Below, one piece after another: positions 25,076 through 32,175 of a stretch of DNA of 40,642 nt. Both the position numbers and the translations under genes were made by a program. The notes below the pieces were generated by a model that searched no databases, was not told where the DNA came from, and was given only the letters and a program-made list of their open reading frames with translations. Position 1 is the stretch's first letter; the number at the start of each line of letters is the position of its first letter. The stretch covers positions 1 through 40,642 of the forward strand of contig JAHWKY010000037.1 in assembly GCA_019347575.1 (NCBI GenBank). Reading direction: 5' to 3'. The stretch is from Actinomycetota bacterium (lineage in GTDB: Bacteria > Actinomycetota > Nitriliruptoria > Nitriliruptorales > Nitriliruptoraceae).

Positions 25076-26146
25076 TCATTCTCCTGGCTGGTCGCCGTCC
25101 GTCCCGGGCAGCGCCCCGCCCTCGCCCCGGACCCAGATCGTGCGCTGCGGGAAGGGGATCTCGATGCCCTCCTCGTCGAACGCCGCCTTGAGGCGCTGGC
25201 GTAGCTCGCGTGCGACCTCCCACTGCTTGAGCGGCACGGTCTTGACGACCAGCCGGATCGCGATCCCGTCAGCACCGAGGTTCTCCACGCCCCAGACCTC
25301 CGGCTCCTCGAGAACGAGCTCCGTGCCAGCCTCGGTCTCGCGGTAGACGTCGGCGACGTCCTTGATGACGCCCTTCGCCAGCTCGATGTCGGTGTCGTAG
25401 GCGACCTCGATATCGAGCAGCGCGCGTGACCAGCCCTGGGACATGTTGCCGACGCGGCGGATCTCGCCGTTGGGCACGTGCCAGAGCACCCCGTCGACGC
25501 TGCGGACCCTGGTGGTGCGTAGGCTGAGGCCCTCGACGATCCCGATCGCGTCGCCGACGTCGACCGCGTCGCCGACGCCGTACTGGTCCTCGACGAGCAT
25601 GAAGATGCCGGAGAGGAAGTCGCGCACGAGGTTCTGGGCGCCGAAGCCCAGCGCCACACCGACGATCCCCGCACCGGCGATCAGCGGGGCGAGCTCGATC
25701 TCGAAGGTGCCGAGCACGATGAGGATGGCGAAGCCCCACACGAGCACGGAGGACGCCGACCTCAGTAGCGCCCCGATGGCCTCCGCGCGTTGCGCTTGCC
25801 GGACGCTGGGGAGCCGTCCACTGGAGAGCGCGTCCAGCCGTGCACGTCGCTTCAGCGTGCCCAGCCGCTGGCGCGTCTGGGGTTCCTGCATCTCCTGCAC
25901 GAAGCGCTTGATGGCGCGGCGGATCAGGCGGTTCACGAACCACGCCAGGACGAGGACGAACACGACCTTGAGCGGACGTCCGAGGAGGAAGTCGGCCGCC
26001 TTCGACCATCCCTCGCTGTTGGTCTGCCCGAAGACCCATTCGCAGAGCAGCGTCGGTTCCTCGCCACAGGCCCCGAACAGGGTGGGATCGACGGGCGGCG
26101 GGGGGGCGTCCTGCGCGAGCAGCGTGACGAGCGGCTTGGCGGGCAC
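25076..26146 (-). CDS. MscS-family mechanosensitive channel
   Basis: A protein of 356 residues. A short exported N-terminal stretch is followed by a helix near residues 58-72 and by the MscS core: helices from about 126, then the pore helix and hinge (AGAGIVGVALGFGAQNLVRD), the beta domain (QYGVGDAVDVGDAIGIVEG, VPNGEIRRVGN) and the C-terminal alpha/beta domain ending in IPFPQRTIWVRGEGG. Such channels open under membrane tension and release solutes on osmotic downshock. GTG at 26146 has GAGGTGA ahead. It is convergent with the CxxC..CC gene, 14 bp between stops, and divergent from glnA. Confidence 0.92.
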   Translation of the reverse strand: MPAKPLVTLLAQDAPPPPVDPTLFGACGEEPTLLCEWVFGQTNSEGWSKAADFLLGRPLKVVFVLVLAWFVNRLIRRAIKRFVQEMQEPQTRQRLGTLKRRARLDALSSGRLPSVRQAQRAEAIGALLRSASSVLVWGFAILIVLGTFEIELAPLIAGAGIVGVALGFGAQNLVRDFLSGIFMLVEDQYGVGDAVDVGDAIGIVEGLSLRTTRVRSVDGVLWHVPNGEIRRVGNMSQGWSRALLDIEVAYDTDIELAKGVIKDVADVYRETEAGTELVLEEPEVWGVENLGADGIAIRLVVKTVPLKQWEVARELRQRLKAAFDEEGIEIPFPQRTIWVRGEGGALPGTDGDQPGE

Positions 26147-26185
26147 CGTTCACCTCGGGGTGTGTCGGTCGGCTCGGACGCGACG

Positions 26186-26191
26186 AGGCTA
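26186..26191 (-). promoter_or_regulatory. Candidate -10 box for the MscS gene
   Basis: TAGCCT on the minus strand stands about 40 bases before the GTG start of the channel gene, with the GAGGTGA ribosome site between them. Confidence 0.35.
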
Positions 26192-26336
26192 ACGGGCGCC
26201 CGCCGCCCGTCGATCGACGGGTTCGCACATCCGGGTTCCCTCGACCGGCACCCTTTGGCTAGCGTGTCCCTCGACACCCGGGCCGGAGTGTGAGGGGGGC
26301 CCGTGGCGATCGCGATGCCACGAGAGGATCGCGCCT

Positions 26337-26374
26337 GTAACAGTGCCGAAACAGCAGAGCAACGGCTGGGTAAC
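26337..26374 (+). promoter_or_regulatory. GlnR-type operator upstream of glnA (four half-sites)
   Basis: GTAAC, GAAAC, GCAAC and GTAAC follow one another with exactly six bases between each pair. This is the spacing of the actinobacterial GlnR box (gTnAc-n6-GaAAc repeated), known from glnA, amtB and nirB promoters. The first pair is a perfect match; the second deviates slightly. It lies directly upstream of a -10 box at 26385, where a bound activator could contact RNA polymerase. glnR itself is not in the window. Nitrogen-dependent control of glnA follows from established family knowledge. Confidence 0.8.
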
Positions 26375-26384
26375 CGCATCCCCG

Positions 26385-26390
26385 TAGCGT
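26385..26390 (+). promoter_or_regulatory. -10 box of the GlnR-linked glnA promoter
   Basis: TAGCGT begins ten bases after the last GlnR half-site. The half-site block takes the place of a -35 element, as in activated promoters. The resulting leader to the glnA start is about 240 bases. Confidence 0.5.
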
Positions 26391-26546
26391 CCCGCGCGTC
26401 CGGACGGCCGGGTGCGATGCACCGAACCCCAGCGCGTTCCGACGCCAGGAAACCGGGCGGAGCGCCTACCGAGCCCCAACCGCGGCCCGCGCCGCGTGCG
26501 CGGGACGCGTCGGTGTGGCGCTCCGCCCACCTCCTGCCGACGCGCC

Positions 26547-26552
26547 TAGGGT
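26547..26552 (+). promoter_or_regulatory. Possible second glnA promoter
   Basis: TAGGGT, 84 bases before the glnA start, resembles the other -10 boxes here. The rest of the 490-bp space between the MscS gene and glnA shows no further gene. The short frames in it lack coding character. Confidence 0.3.
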
Positions 26553-26636
26553 GACGAGCCGAGGGCCCGGGCCCGGACGGACCGGTACTACCACCGAGCA
26601 GCGAACACACCCCAGCAGCGGAACGAAGGAGCAACG

Positions 26637-28067
26637 TTGGGCAGCTCAGAGACCCCGGACGACGTCGTCAAGCTCGTCAGCGACGAGGGCTACGAGTTCA
26701 TCGACCTGCGGTTCGTCGACCTCCCAGGCCTCGTGCAGCACTTCTCGATCCCGGTCAGCCAGTTCAGCGCCGACATCTTCAGCGACGGCCTGTACTTCGA
26801 CGGCTCGTCCGTCCGCGGGTTCCAGGGGATCCAGGAATCCGACATGCTGTTGCTGCCGGACCCCACGACCGCCGCGGAGGACCTCTTCCGCGATCGCAAG
26901 ACACTCCAGATCTACTGCCACGTCCACGACCCCGTGACCGGCGAGGCGTACTCGCGTGACCCGCGCAACATCGTGCGCAAGGCCGAGGCGCACCTGAAGG
27001 CGACCGGCATCGCCGACACGGTCTACATGGGGCCGGAGGCGGAGTTCTTCATCTTCGATGGGGTGCGCTTCGACACCAACCAGCACGAGTCGTACTTCCA
27101 CCTCGACTCGATCGAAGCCGCGTGGAACACCGGGCGTGACGAGGAGGGGGGCAACAAGGGCTACAAGATCCGCTACAAGCAGGGCTACTTCCCGACCTCG
27201 CCGATGGATCACTTCCAGGACCTGCGGTCGGAGATGGTGCACAACCTCGAGCGCGCCGGCATCGAGGTCGAGGTCCAGCACCACGAGGTTGGCACCGCTG
27301 GTCAGGCGGAGATCGACATCAAGTTCGACACGCTCGCGCGCGTCGCCGACAAGCTGATGACCTACAAGTACGTCATCAAGAACACCGCATGGGAGGCGGG
27401 CAAGACGGTCACGTTCATGCCCAAGCCGGTCTTCATGGACAACGGGTCGGGGATGCACACGCACCAGTCGCTGTGGAAGGACGGTGAGCCGCTGTTCTAC
27501 GACGAGGCGGGCTACGCCCAGCTGTCGGACACAGCGCGGTGGTACATCGGTGGATTGCTCGAGCACGCCTCATCGGTGCTCGCGTTCACGAACCCGACGA
27601 CGAACTCGTACCGCCGTCTCGTGCCCGGGTACGAGGCGCCGGTGAACCTCGTCTACTCCAACCGCAACCGCTCGGCAGCGTGCCGCATCCCGATCACGGG
27701 TTCGAACCCCAAGGCCAAGCGCATCGAGTTCCGCATCCCCGACCCGTCGTGCAACCCCTACCTGGCCTTCTCCGCGATGCTGATGGCGGGCCTCGACGGC
27801 GTGCGCAACAAGATCGAGCCACCCGACCCGGTGGACAAGGACATCTACGACCTGCCGCCAGAGGAGCTGCGCAACCTGCCCGGCGTCCCCCGGTCGCTCG
27901 AGGAGGCGCTCGCGGCGCTGGAGGACAGCCACGACTTCCTCCTCGAGGGCGGCGTGTTCACCGAGGACCTGATCGAGACGTGGGTGGAGTACAAGATGGA
28001 CTCCGAGGTGGCGCAGATGGGTCTGCGCCCCCACCCCTACGAGTTCGACCTCTACTTCGACATTTGA
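26637..28067 (+). CDS. glnA: Glutamine synthetase type I
   Basis: A dodecameric enzyme of 476 residues that makes glutamine from glutamate, ammonia and ATP. It begins [21 protein letters not shown] after a TTG start (AAGGAG six bases ahead) and shows [16 protein letters not shown], the metal-binding [11 protein letters not shown], the [15 protein letters not shown] loop, [17 protein letters not shown] and the Asn/Arg substrate region NRSAACRIP. Tyr404 in [11 protein letters not shown] is the adenylylation site, so activity should be switched off by GlnE-type adenylylation as well as controlled at the promoter by GlnR. It is the last clearly core gene before the accessory block. Confidence 0.97.
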   Translation: MGSSETPDDVVKLVSDEGYEFIDLRFVDLPGLVQHFSIPVSQFSADIFSDGLYFDGSSVRGFQGIQESDMLLLPDPTTAAEDLFRDRKTLQIYCHVHDPVTGEAYSRDPRNIVRKAEAHLKATGIADTVYMGPEAEFFIFDGVRFDTNQHESYFHLDSIEAAWNTGRDEEGGNKGYKIRYKQGYFPTSPMDHFQDLRSEMVHNLERAGIEVEVQHHEVGTAGQAEIDIKFDTLARVADKLMTYKYVIKNTAWEAGKTVTFMPKPVFMDNGSGMHTHQSLWKDGEPLFYDEAGYAQLSDTARWYIGGLLEHASSVLAFTNPTTNSYRRLVPGYEAPVNLVYSNRNRSAACRIPITGSNPKAKRIEFRIPDPSCNPYLAFSAMLMAGLDGVRNKIEPPDPVDKDIYDLPPEELRNLPGVPRSLEEALAALEDSHDFLLEGGVFTEDLIETWVEYKMDSEVAQMGLRPHPYEFDLYFDI

Positions 28068-28133
28068 CATCTACGGGTAGTAGTGCAGATTTCCGCATCT
28101 AGAGGCCCCTAGCAGCCCGAATCCGTGAGTCGA

Positions 28134-28345
28134 CTACTCGTTGGTCCGCGGTTGGTCCGCGCGAGAGCGCCGTCCGAACGCGTTGCCGAGCCTCGTCTGG
28201 TCCGCGCTCTCCGGCATCAACGGCTGTGTACGTCTAGAGCGTGAAGCCGGGGTCGCCGTGCCCAGATAGTCGTGCCAGCGCTCGGATCGACACGCCGCCC
28301 TCCAGACCGAGGCGTAGTAGTGCAATCGGTGACCAGTGCAGTGGT
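28134..28345 (-). pseudogene. Tyrosine recombinase (phage-type integrase), decayed C-terminal end
   Basis: Read on the minus strand across two frames, this stretch gives HYYASV, then EGGVSIRALARLSGHGDPGF with TL and a stop codon, TYTA, then LMPESADQTR and a tail ADQPRTNE before the final stop. This follows the end of actinobacterial integrases: the box-II HxLRHxYAS region, SI(R/K)ALxxxLGH, the TYxHLxPES/DQTR part after the catalytic site, and the common ADxxRT tail. At least two frameshifts and an amber codon (28234-28236) break it, and the N-terminal three quarters are missing. It is a remnant of an integrated element. The tail coincides with the 19-bp repeat found again at 40297. Confidence 0.65.
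28143..28161 (+). repeat. 19-bp direct repeat, left copy (possible att-like site)
   Basis: GGTCCGCGGTTGGTCCGCG is found again in the same orientation at 40297-40315, 12 kb away. The flanks also agree in part (CTACTCGTT against CTACGTT on the left, AGAG on the right). The sequence is itself a doubled GGTCCGCG. The left copy lies in the last codons of the decayed integrase. Confidence 0.6.
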
Positions 28346-28460
28346 GCCGAACATGGTGCTGCCGCCCGTCGCGGGTGTGCGGTACCGCACGCTCGTACCG
28401 CACGCAGCGAGGCTCGGAAGCGCTACTTCCGGATGCGTAACGCACCGGAAGCGCCTCCGG

Positions 28461-28797
28461 TCAGAGGTCGAGCAGGTCGGCCAGTACTTCGCGGATCTGG
28501 CCCAACGCCGCCGGGCCGACCGTGCCGAGGGAGTCGCCCAGGCGGGTCGGTCGAGACGGCGCGAAGGTGCTGGCACTGCGCGGCCGACGGCTCGGACAGG
28601 CCGTTGTCGTCGTTCGGGTCGAGGTCAATCTCGGATCGGAATCCACGGCGGGTCGACGTGACTGGCACGACGTGGACGACGTTCGGCCTCTGGGCGAGGA
28701 GGACCTGTGCGGTCACGACCACGACCGGGCGGGGGAAGCCGGCCTCGCGGCCGACGGGTTCACCGAGGTCGGCGACGACGACCTCACTCGACGTCAG
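28461..28797 (-). pseudogene. MazF/PemK-type toxin gene with a single frameshift
   Basis: Minus-strand translation gives EVVVADLGEPVGREAGFPRP, then VVVVTAQVLLAQRPNVVHVV, PVTSTRRGF, DDDNGLSEPSAAQCQHLRAVSTD, quoted in pieces, and after a shift RLGDSLGTVGPAALGQIREV and LADLLDL. This is a MazF-like endoribonuclease from its beta-barrel start to its last helix, about 111 residues, the normal length. Removing one G from the GGG run at 28544-28546 restores a continuous frame through the AVSTD-RLGD joint. So it is broken either by a real 1-bp insertion or by a sequencing error. No ATG or GTG begins the family sequence; CTG 28797 is in the usual place. Such toxins cut mRNA and are neutralised by a cognate antitoxin. 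It lies next to the integrase remnant. Confidence 0.75.
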
Positions 28798-28965
28798 CTC
28801 GAGCCAGGACTGCTCGTCGTCGCGCAGCGGCTCACGCAGCTGGCGACCGACCTCCTTCTGTCGCAGGGCTTGGAGCGCTGCAGATGCGACGCTGTCGATG
28901 GTTTCGCCGCGGCGTTCAGCCTCGCGCTTGAACCCCTCGTGGGTGCACTTGCTGGACTGGCGACA
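28798..28965 (-). pseudogene. Possible antitoxin remnant in front of the mazF-like gene
   Basis: In the same frame and directly upstream of the toxin region lies EGFKREAERRGETIDSVASA followed by ALQALRQKEVGRQLREPL and DDEQSWLEL. The first part resembles the short DNA-binding antitoxins that pair with MazF or VapC toxins (KREAERRGxTID), and the position fits. No stop separates it from the toxin frame and no start codon of the usual type was found, so either the pair is decayed or a frameshift lies at the boundary. Confidence is low. Confidence 0.35.
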
Positions 28966-29280
28966 AGAACTCAGTCAGTGCCCCCCTCGGCGAGCGCCTC
29001 GGGATGGGTCAGCGGCGCGGCGTGCCCGGCACCGGGATCTCATGCACTCGTGCGTTGGGGACGTGGTCGGTTAGGTGCTGGTCGCTGGCGTGAAGAAGGG
29101 CTTGGTGGCCGATTCCTGCAGCAGCAGCACCGGAGCGAAGATCCCGCCGACTACGAGGCGGAACGTCGCCACTCGACCGGTCAGGAGCCACACCGCGGAC
29201 TCTCCCCCTGGGACCTGCCGCACGTCGTGGACACCGTCGATGCCTGGACCCGCGAGGCCGTCGTGCGCGCGCTGTCCGGT
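28966..29280. other. Intergenic stretch with no supported gene
   Basis: About 300 bases between the toxin-antitoxin remnant and the secreted-protein gene. Several frames are open on both strands but none shows a recognisable family or a ribosome site. On the minus strand, HLTDHVPNARVHEIPVPG near 29015-29070 faintly recalls the end of an alpha/beta hydrolase, too little to call. The region looks like degraded sequence of the same kind as 28134-28965. Confidence 0.5.
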
Positions 29281-30063
29281 CTACAGCGCGTTCCCTGACG
29301 TACCCGGGGGGATCCACGGCATACCCGGGAGACCCTCGAGCTCCTCAGGCGTGGCGTTGAAGACGATCGACGAGGCCACCTCGGTCGTGTCGTAGACCCA
29401 GAGCGCCCCGTTGGTCGCGATGCCCGTGCCGACGATGCGCAGCTCGAGGTCGTAGGGCTCTCCCTTGCCGTCCAGACCGTTGAACTCGAGGGCGTCGTAG
29501 AGGTCGGGGATCGCGAACCGCACCTTCTTCACCGCATCGCCGCCAGCCTCCAGCGGTACGGTGAGGTCAACGTGGGATGCGACCTCGACCCCGTCCGCGT
29601 AGAGCCACACGTCGACGCGGAAGTTGTCCCCGTCGGGCTCACCCGCCGCTTGGAGAGCCATGTGGTGGGGCGGGAAGAGGAAGAACTCGATCAGGGCGTT
29701 GTCGACCGGGCCGTCGAAGCTGCCGGTGAACGCGGGGTGGACCGCCTGTGGGTGCTCCTGGAAGAGCTGGTACAGGCTCGACCCGAGGTAGCCGCCACCA
29801 GCCCCCCCGGTCACCGACGTGGCCGGCTCCGTGGTGTCGAACGTCGGCAGCTGGCCGTCCAGCACGACCGCGTTCCCGGCCTTCGACTCCGCCTGGTGGA
29901 ACCACTGCTGCTGACGACAGACCTCCACATCGTCGGAGGCATCGTCCGGGGTCTCCGCGCCCCGGATGAGCCGACAGTGCTCACCTCCGTGCGCGGCCAC
30001 GGTCCCGAGGGCCGCCAACGTGGCAAGAACGACGAGAATGGACAGACGGACGAGGTGACGCAT
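29281..30063 (-). CDS. Secreted protein of unknown function
   Basis: A protein of 260 residues with a clear signal peptide (RHLVRLSILVVLATLAALG, cleavage probably after TVAA) and a mature part of about 236 residues. Landmarks are two early cysteines (EHCRLIRG, VEVCRQQQWF), FLFPPHHMALQAAG in the middle and DVWLYADGVEVASHVDLTVP, consistent with a beta-sandwich. No family was recognised. It is the third gene of a minus-strand run after two secreted subtilases, 66 bp behind the second, and so probably shares their transcript. It could be a cofactor, substrate or surface partner of the proteases. It ends in a region rich in Pro/Gly. Confidence 0.7.
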   Translation of the reverse strand: MRHLVRLSILVVLATLAALGTVAAHGGEHCRLIRGAETPDDASDDVEVCRQQQWFHQAESKAGNAVVLDGQLPTFDTTEPATSVTGGAGGGYLGSSLYQLFQEHPQAVHPAFTGSFDGPVDNALIEFFLFPPHHMALQAAGEPDGDNFRVDVWLYADGVEVASHVDLTVPLEAGGDAVKKVRFAIPDLYDALEFNGLDGKGEPYDLELRIVGTGIATNGALWVYDTTEVASSIVFNATPEELEGLPGMPWIPPGTSGNAL

Positions 30064-30129
30064 CGGGATCCTCCGGACTGGTCGATGACCTCACTGCTTC
30101 CGCACTGCCACCGTCTCCTGCCGACGCCG

Positions 30130-32175
30130 TCATGGCAGCCAGACCGCGCACGTGCCTGCGGTGTAGTCGCGGTTCGACGCGCTGCGGCCCTCGGCTGTCA
30201 AGATCCACGCACTTGCGCGCTGGATCAGCCCGTCGCTCCAGCGGAAGACGAAGGTGATGGTGTCCGCGTCAGGATCGACGAATGCTTCGGCGTGCAGCGA
30301 TGACGGACGAGCCCACCGGAAGCGTTCGCCTTCGGCGTCGCGAAGGAAGTCGAACTCGCCGGACGAGCCGTCGACGGCCACCTCCAACGTCGTATACGCC
30401 CCCAGCGACTGTGCGGGGAGATCGTCGTAGGCGACGACCACCGTGAACGCTCCGGGGTTCGCCAGCATGCTGGCGGTCACGCTCACCACGTCGTGTTCCG
30501 GCTTCTCCAGGGCGACCGTGCCGGCGACTTTCGTGTCCCCTCGCGGGTCGCTGATCACGATCTCCGACGGCTCGCCCTGGCAGGCGTCGGGCGCAGGGCG
30601 GCTCCCCCGCTTGAGGGCGCGGCTGATCGCGGCGACGGCGTCGACCAGGCCGTGCCCCGCGTGGTAGGAGGTGAGGTGGTCGTCGTTGCTGCGGAGCTGC
30701 CCGGTGGTGTCGGTGTAGCCGTCGGGTTCCAGCAGCGCCGCATCAATGAACCGTTGGTGGGCGGTGTCCTCGAGGATGTCCTCGACCTCGCCTGGGGTGA
30801 GCGAGGGGTTGGCCTCCAACAGCTGCGCCACGACCCCGGCGACGTAGGGAGCGGACAGCGACGTGCCGCTGAACGTCCCGTAGGCGGGGCCGTCCCTGAC
30901 CTCGCTGATCGACAACACCTCTGTGGCGTTGCAGTGTTGGCTGGTTGGGGCGCAGCCGATGAGGTGATGGTGCCCCGGGGCGACCAGGTCGGGGTAGGTG
31001 GACGGGTCGCCCCGCAGGCCGCGGGAGCTGAAGGCCGAGACGGCGGCGTCGCGGTCACCAGCCTTGCCTTCGTAGAACGACCCGACGCCGAGCATGCCCG
31101 GCAGAGGGTGCAGGGCTTGAACGTTGGTCCTCACGGTCGTCCCGTCGCCACCCCAATTGCCCGCGGACCACACCACCACGACGCCCGCCTCGATCAGCGC
31201 CGTGGTCGCCTTGCTGAGCGGGCTGTCAGGGTCGAACAGACGCGGTCCCCCGAGGTCCGGATCCTCGGATGGCAGCCCCCAGGAGTTGTTGACCACGCGG
31301 ATCGGTGGGCACGACCCGTCGCCGCACGGGTCGGCGTGGTGCTCCAGCACCCAGTGCAGCGCGCTGACGGCGTTGAGCATCGCGATGCTGGCGCCGACTG
31401 AGAGCCCGACCAGCCGCGCGCCCGGCGCCGTTCCGCTGATCCGCGCGCCGCTGGGGGTGGTGCGCGGGTAGGCCGCGGCCACGCCTGCGGTGATGGTCCC
31501 GTGCCCGGTGCCAGACAAGTCCACAGGCGGTGCGGGCAGCCACACCGTACAGGCGTCGGGGGACGGGTCGTTGCCGGCGAGGTAGTCGACGAACTCGCGT
31601 GGCAGCGGGCAGGCCTGCCGCAGGTGGACGTCGAACTTCGACACGCCGTCCTCGACGAACTGCTCGTGCAGGGTGTCGAACCCGCTGTCGACCATCGCGA
31701 TCGACACGCCGCTGCCGTCGTAGGGCGTGGCGTCGGGGCGGCGCTGCGCGTGCAGCCCGGGGTACGCGGCAGTGTCGCGCAGTTGCGACACGCCGGTCGC
31801 GCGGTGAGCCACGTCGTCGTGGAAGACCAGCGGGACGTTCGCGTCGACGCGCCGCACGCCGGGCTGGGCGTGCAGCGCGCGCACAGCCTCGGGCGACCCG
31901 GCGGCCGCGACCACGGCGAGTCGGTCGAGCACCTCCACCGGGGTCAGGCCCGCCGCCTCGACCGCGGCGAGCGCCAGCTCGGTGCTCTCGCCGGTGACCA
32001 GCACCACGACCGCGTCACCAGGCGTGGCCGCGGCCAGGCTGTCGGCGACCTCCGGCCGGATCGACAGCGCGGGCTCCTCCCCGGCAGCCGCGGCAGGCGC
32101 GAGCAGCGCGAGTACGAGGGCGGCCAGGGCCCAGAGCGCGCGATGCTGGAATAGTGGGCAGGCAGCAGACGTCAT
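30130..32175 (-). CDS. Secreted subtilisin-like serine protease (S8), 681 residues
   Basis: An exported protease with signal peptide (ALWALAALVLALLAPAAAA). Residues about 33-120 look like an inhibitor-type propeptide (VVVLVTGESTELALAAVEAA). The S8 catalytic domain spans about 150-520: Asp163 in IAMVDSGFD, His225 in GTGHGT, oxyanion Asn340 in SAGNWGGDG and the nucleophile Ser439 in GTSLSAPYVAG. All are intact. A beta-rich C-terminal domain of about 150 residues follows. A pair of cysteines (ADPCGDGSCPP) and others suggest disulfides. Its ATG overlaps the stop of the upstream subtilase gene (ATGA), so the two are translated together. Confidence 0.92.
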   Translation of the reverse strand: MTSAACPLFQHRALWALAALVLALLAPAAAAGEEPALSIRPEVADSLAAATPGDAVVVLVTGESTELALAAVEAAGLTPVEVLDRLAVVAAAGSPEAVRALHAQPGVRRVDANVPLVFHDDVAHRATGVSQLRDTAAYPGLHAQRRPDATPYDGSGVSIAMVDSGFDTLHEQFVEDGVSKFDVHLRQACPLPREFVDYLAGNDPSPDACTVWLPAPPVDLSGTGHGTITAGVAAAYPRTTPSGARISGTAPGARLVGLSVGASIAMLNAVSALHWVLEHHADPCGDGSCPPIRVVNNSWGLPSEDPDLGGPRLFDPDSPLSKATTALIEAGVVVVWSAGNWGGDGTTVRTNVQALHPLPGMLGVGSFYEGKAGDRDAAVSAFSSRGLRGDPSTYPDLVAPGHHHLIGCAPTSQHCNATEVLSISEVRDGPAYGTFSGTSLSAPYVAGVVAQLLEANPSLTPGEVEDILEDTAHQRFIDAALLEPDGYTDTTGQLRSNDDHLTSYHAGHGLVDAVAAISRALKRGSRPAPDACQGEPSEIVISDPRGDTKVAGTVALEKPEHDVVSVTASMLANPGAFTVVVAYDDLPAQSLGAYTTLEVAVDGSSGEFDFLRDAEGERFRWARPSSLHAEAFVDPDADTITFVFRWSDGLIQRASAWILTAEGRSASNRDYTAGTCAVWLP

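Noticed and set aside
26147-26636. A glutamine-type riboswitch in the long glnA leader
   Set aside because: No recognisable riboswitch core or strong stems were found. The GlnR box and promoters explain the region.
29009-29317. Minus-strand frame whose end recalls an alpha/beta hydrolase (HLTDHVPNARVHEIP)
   Set aside because: The similarity covers about 20 residues only, with no catalytic motif, and part of the frame overlaps the secreted-protein gene.
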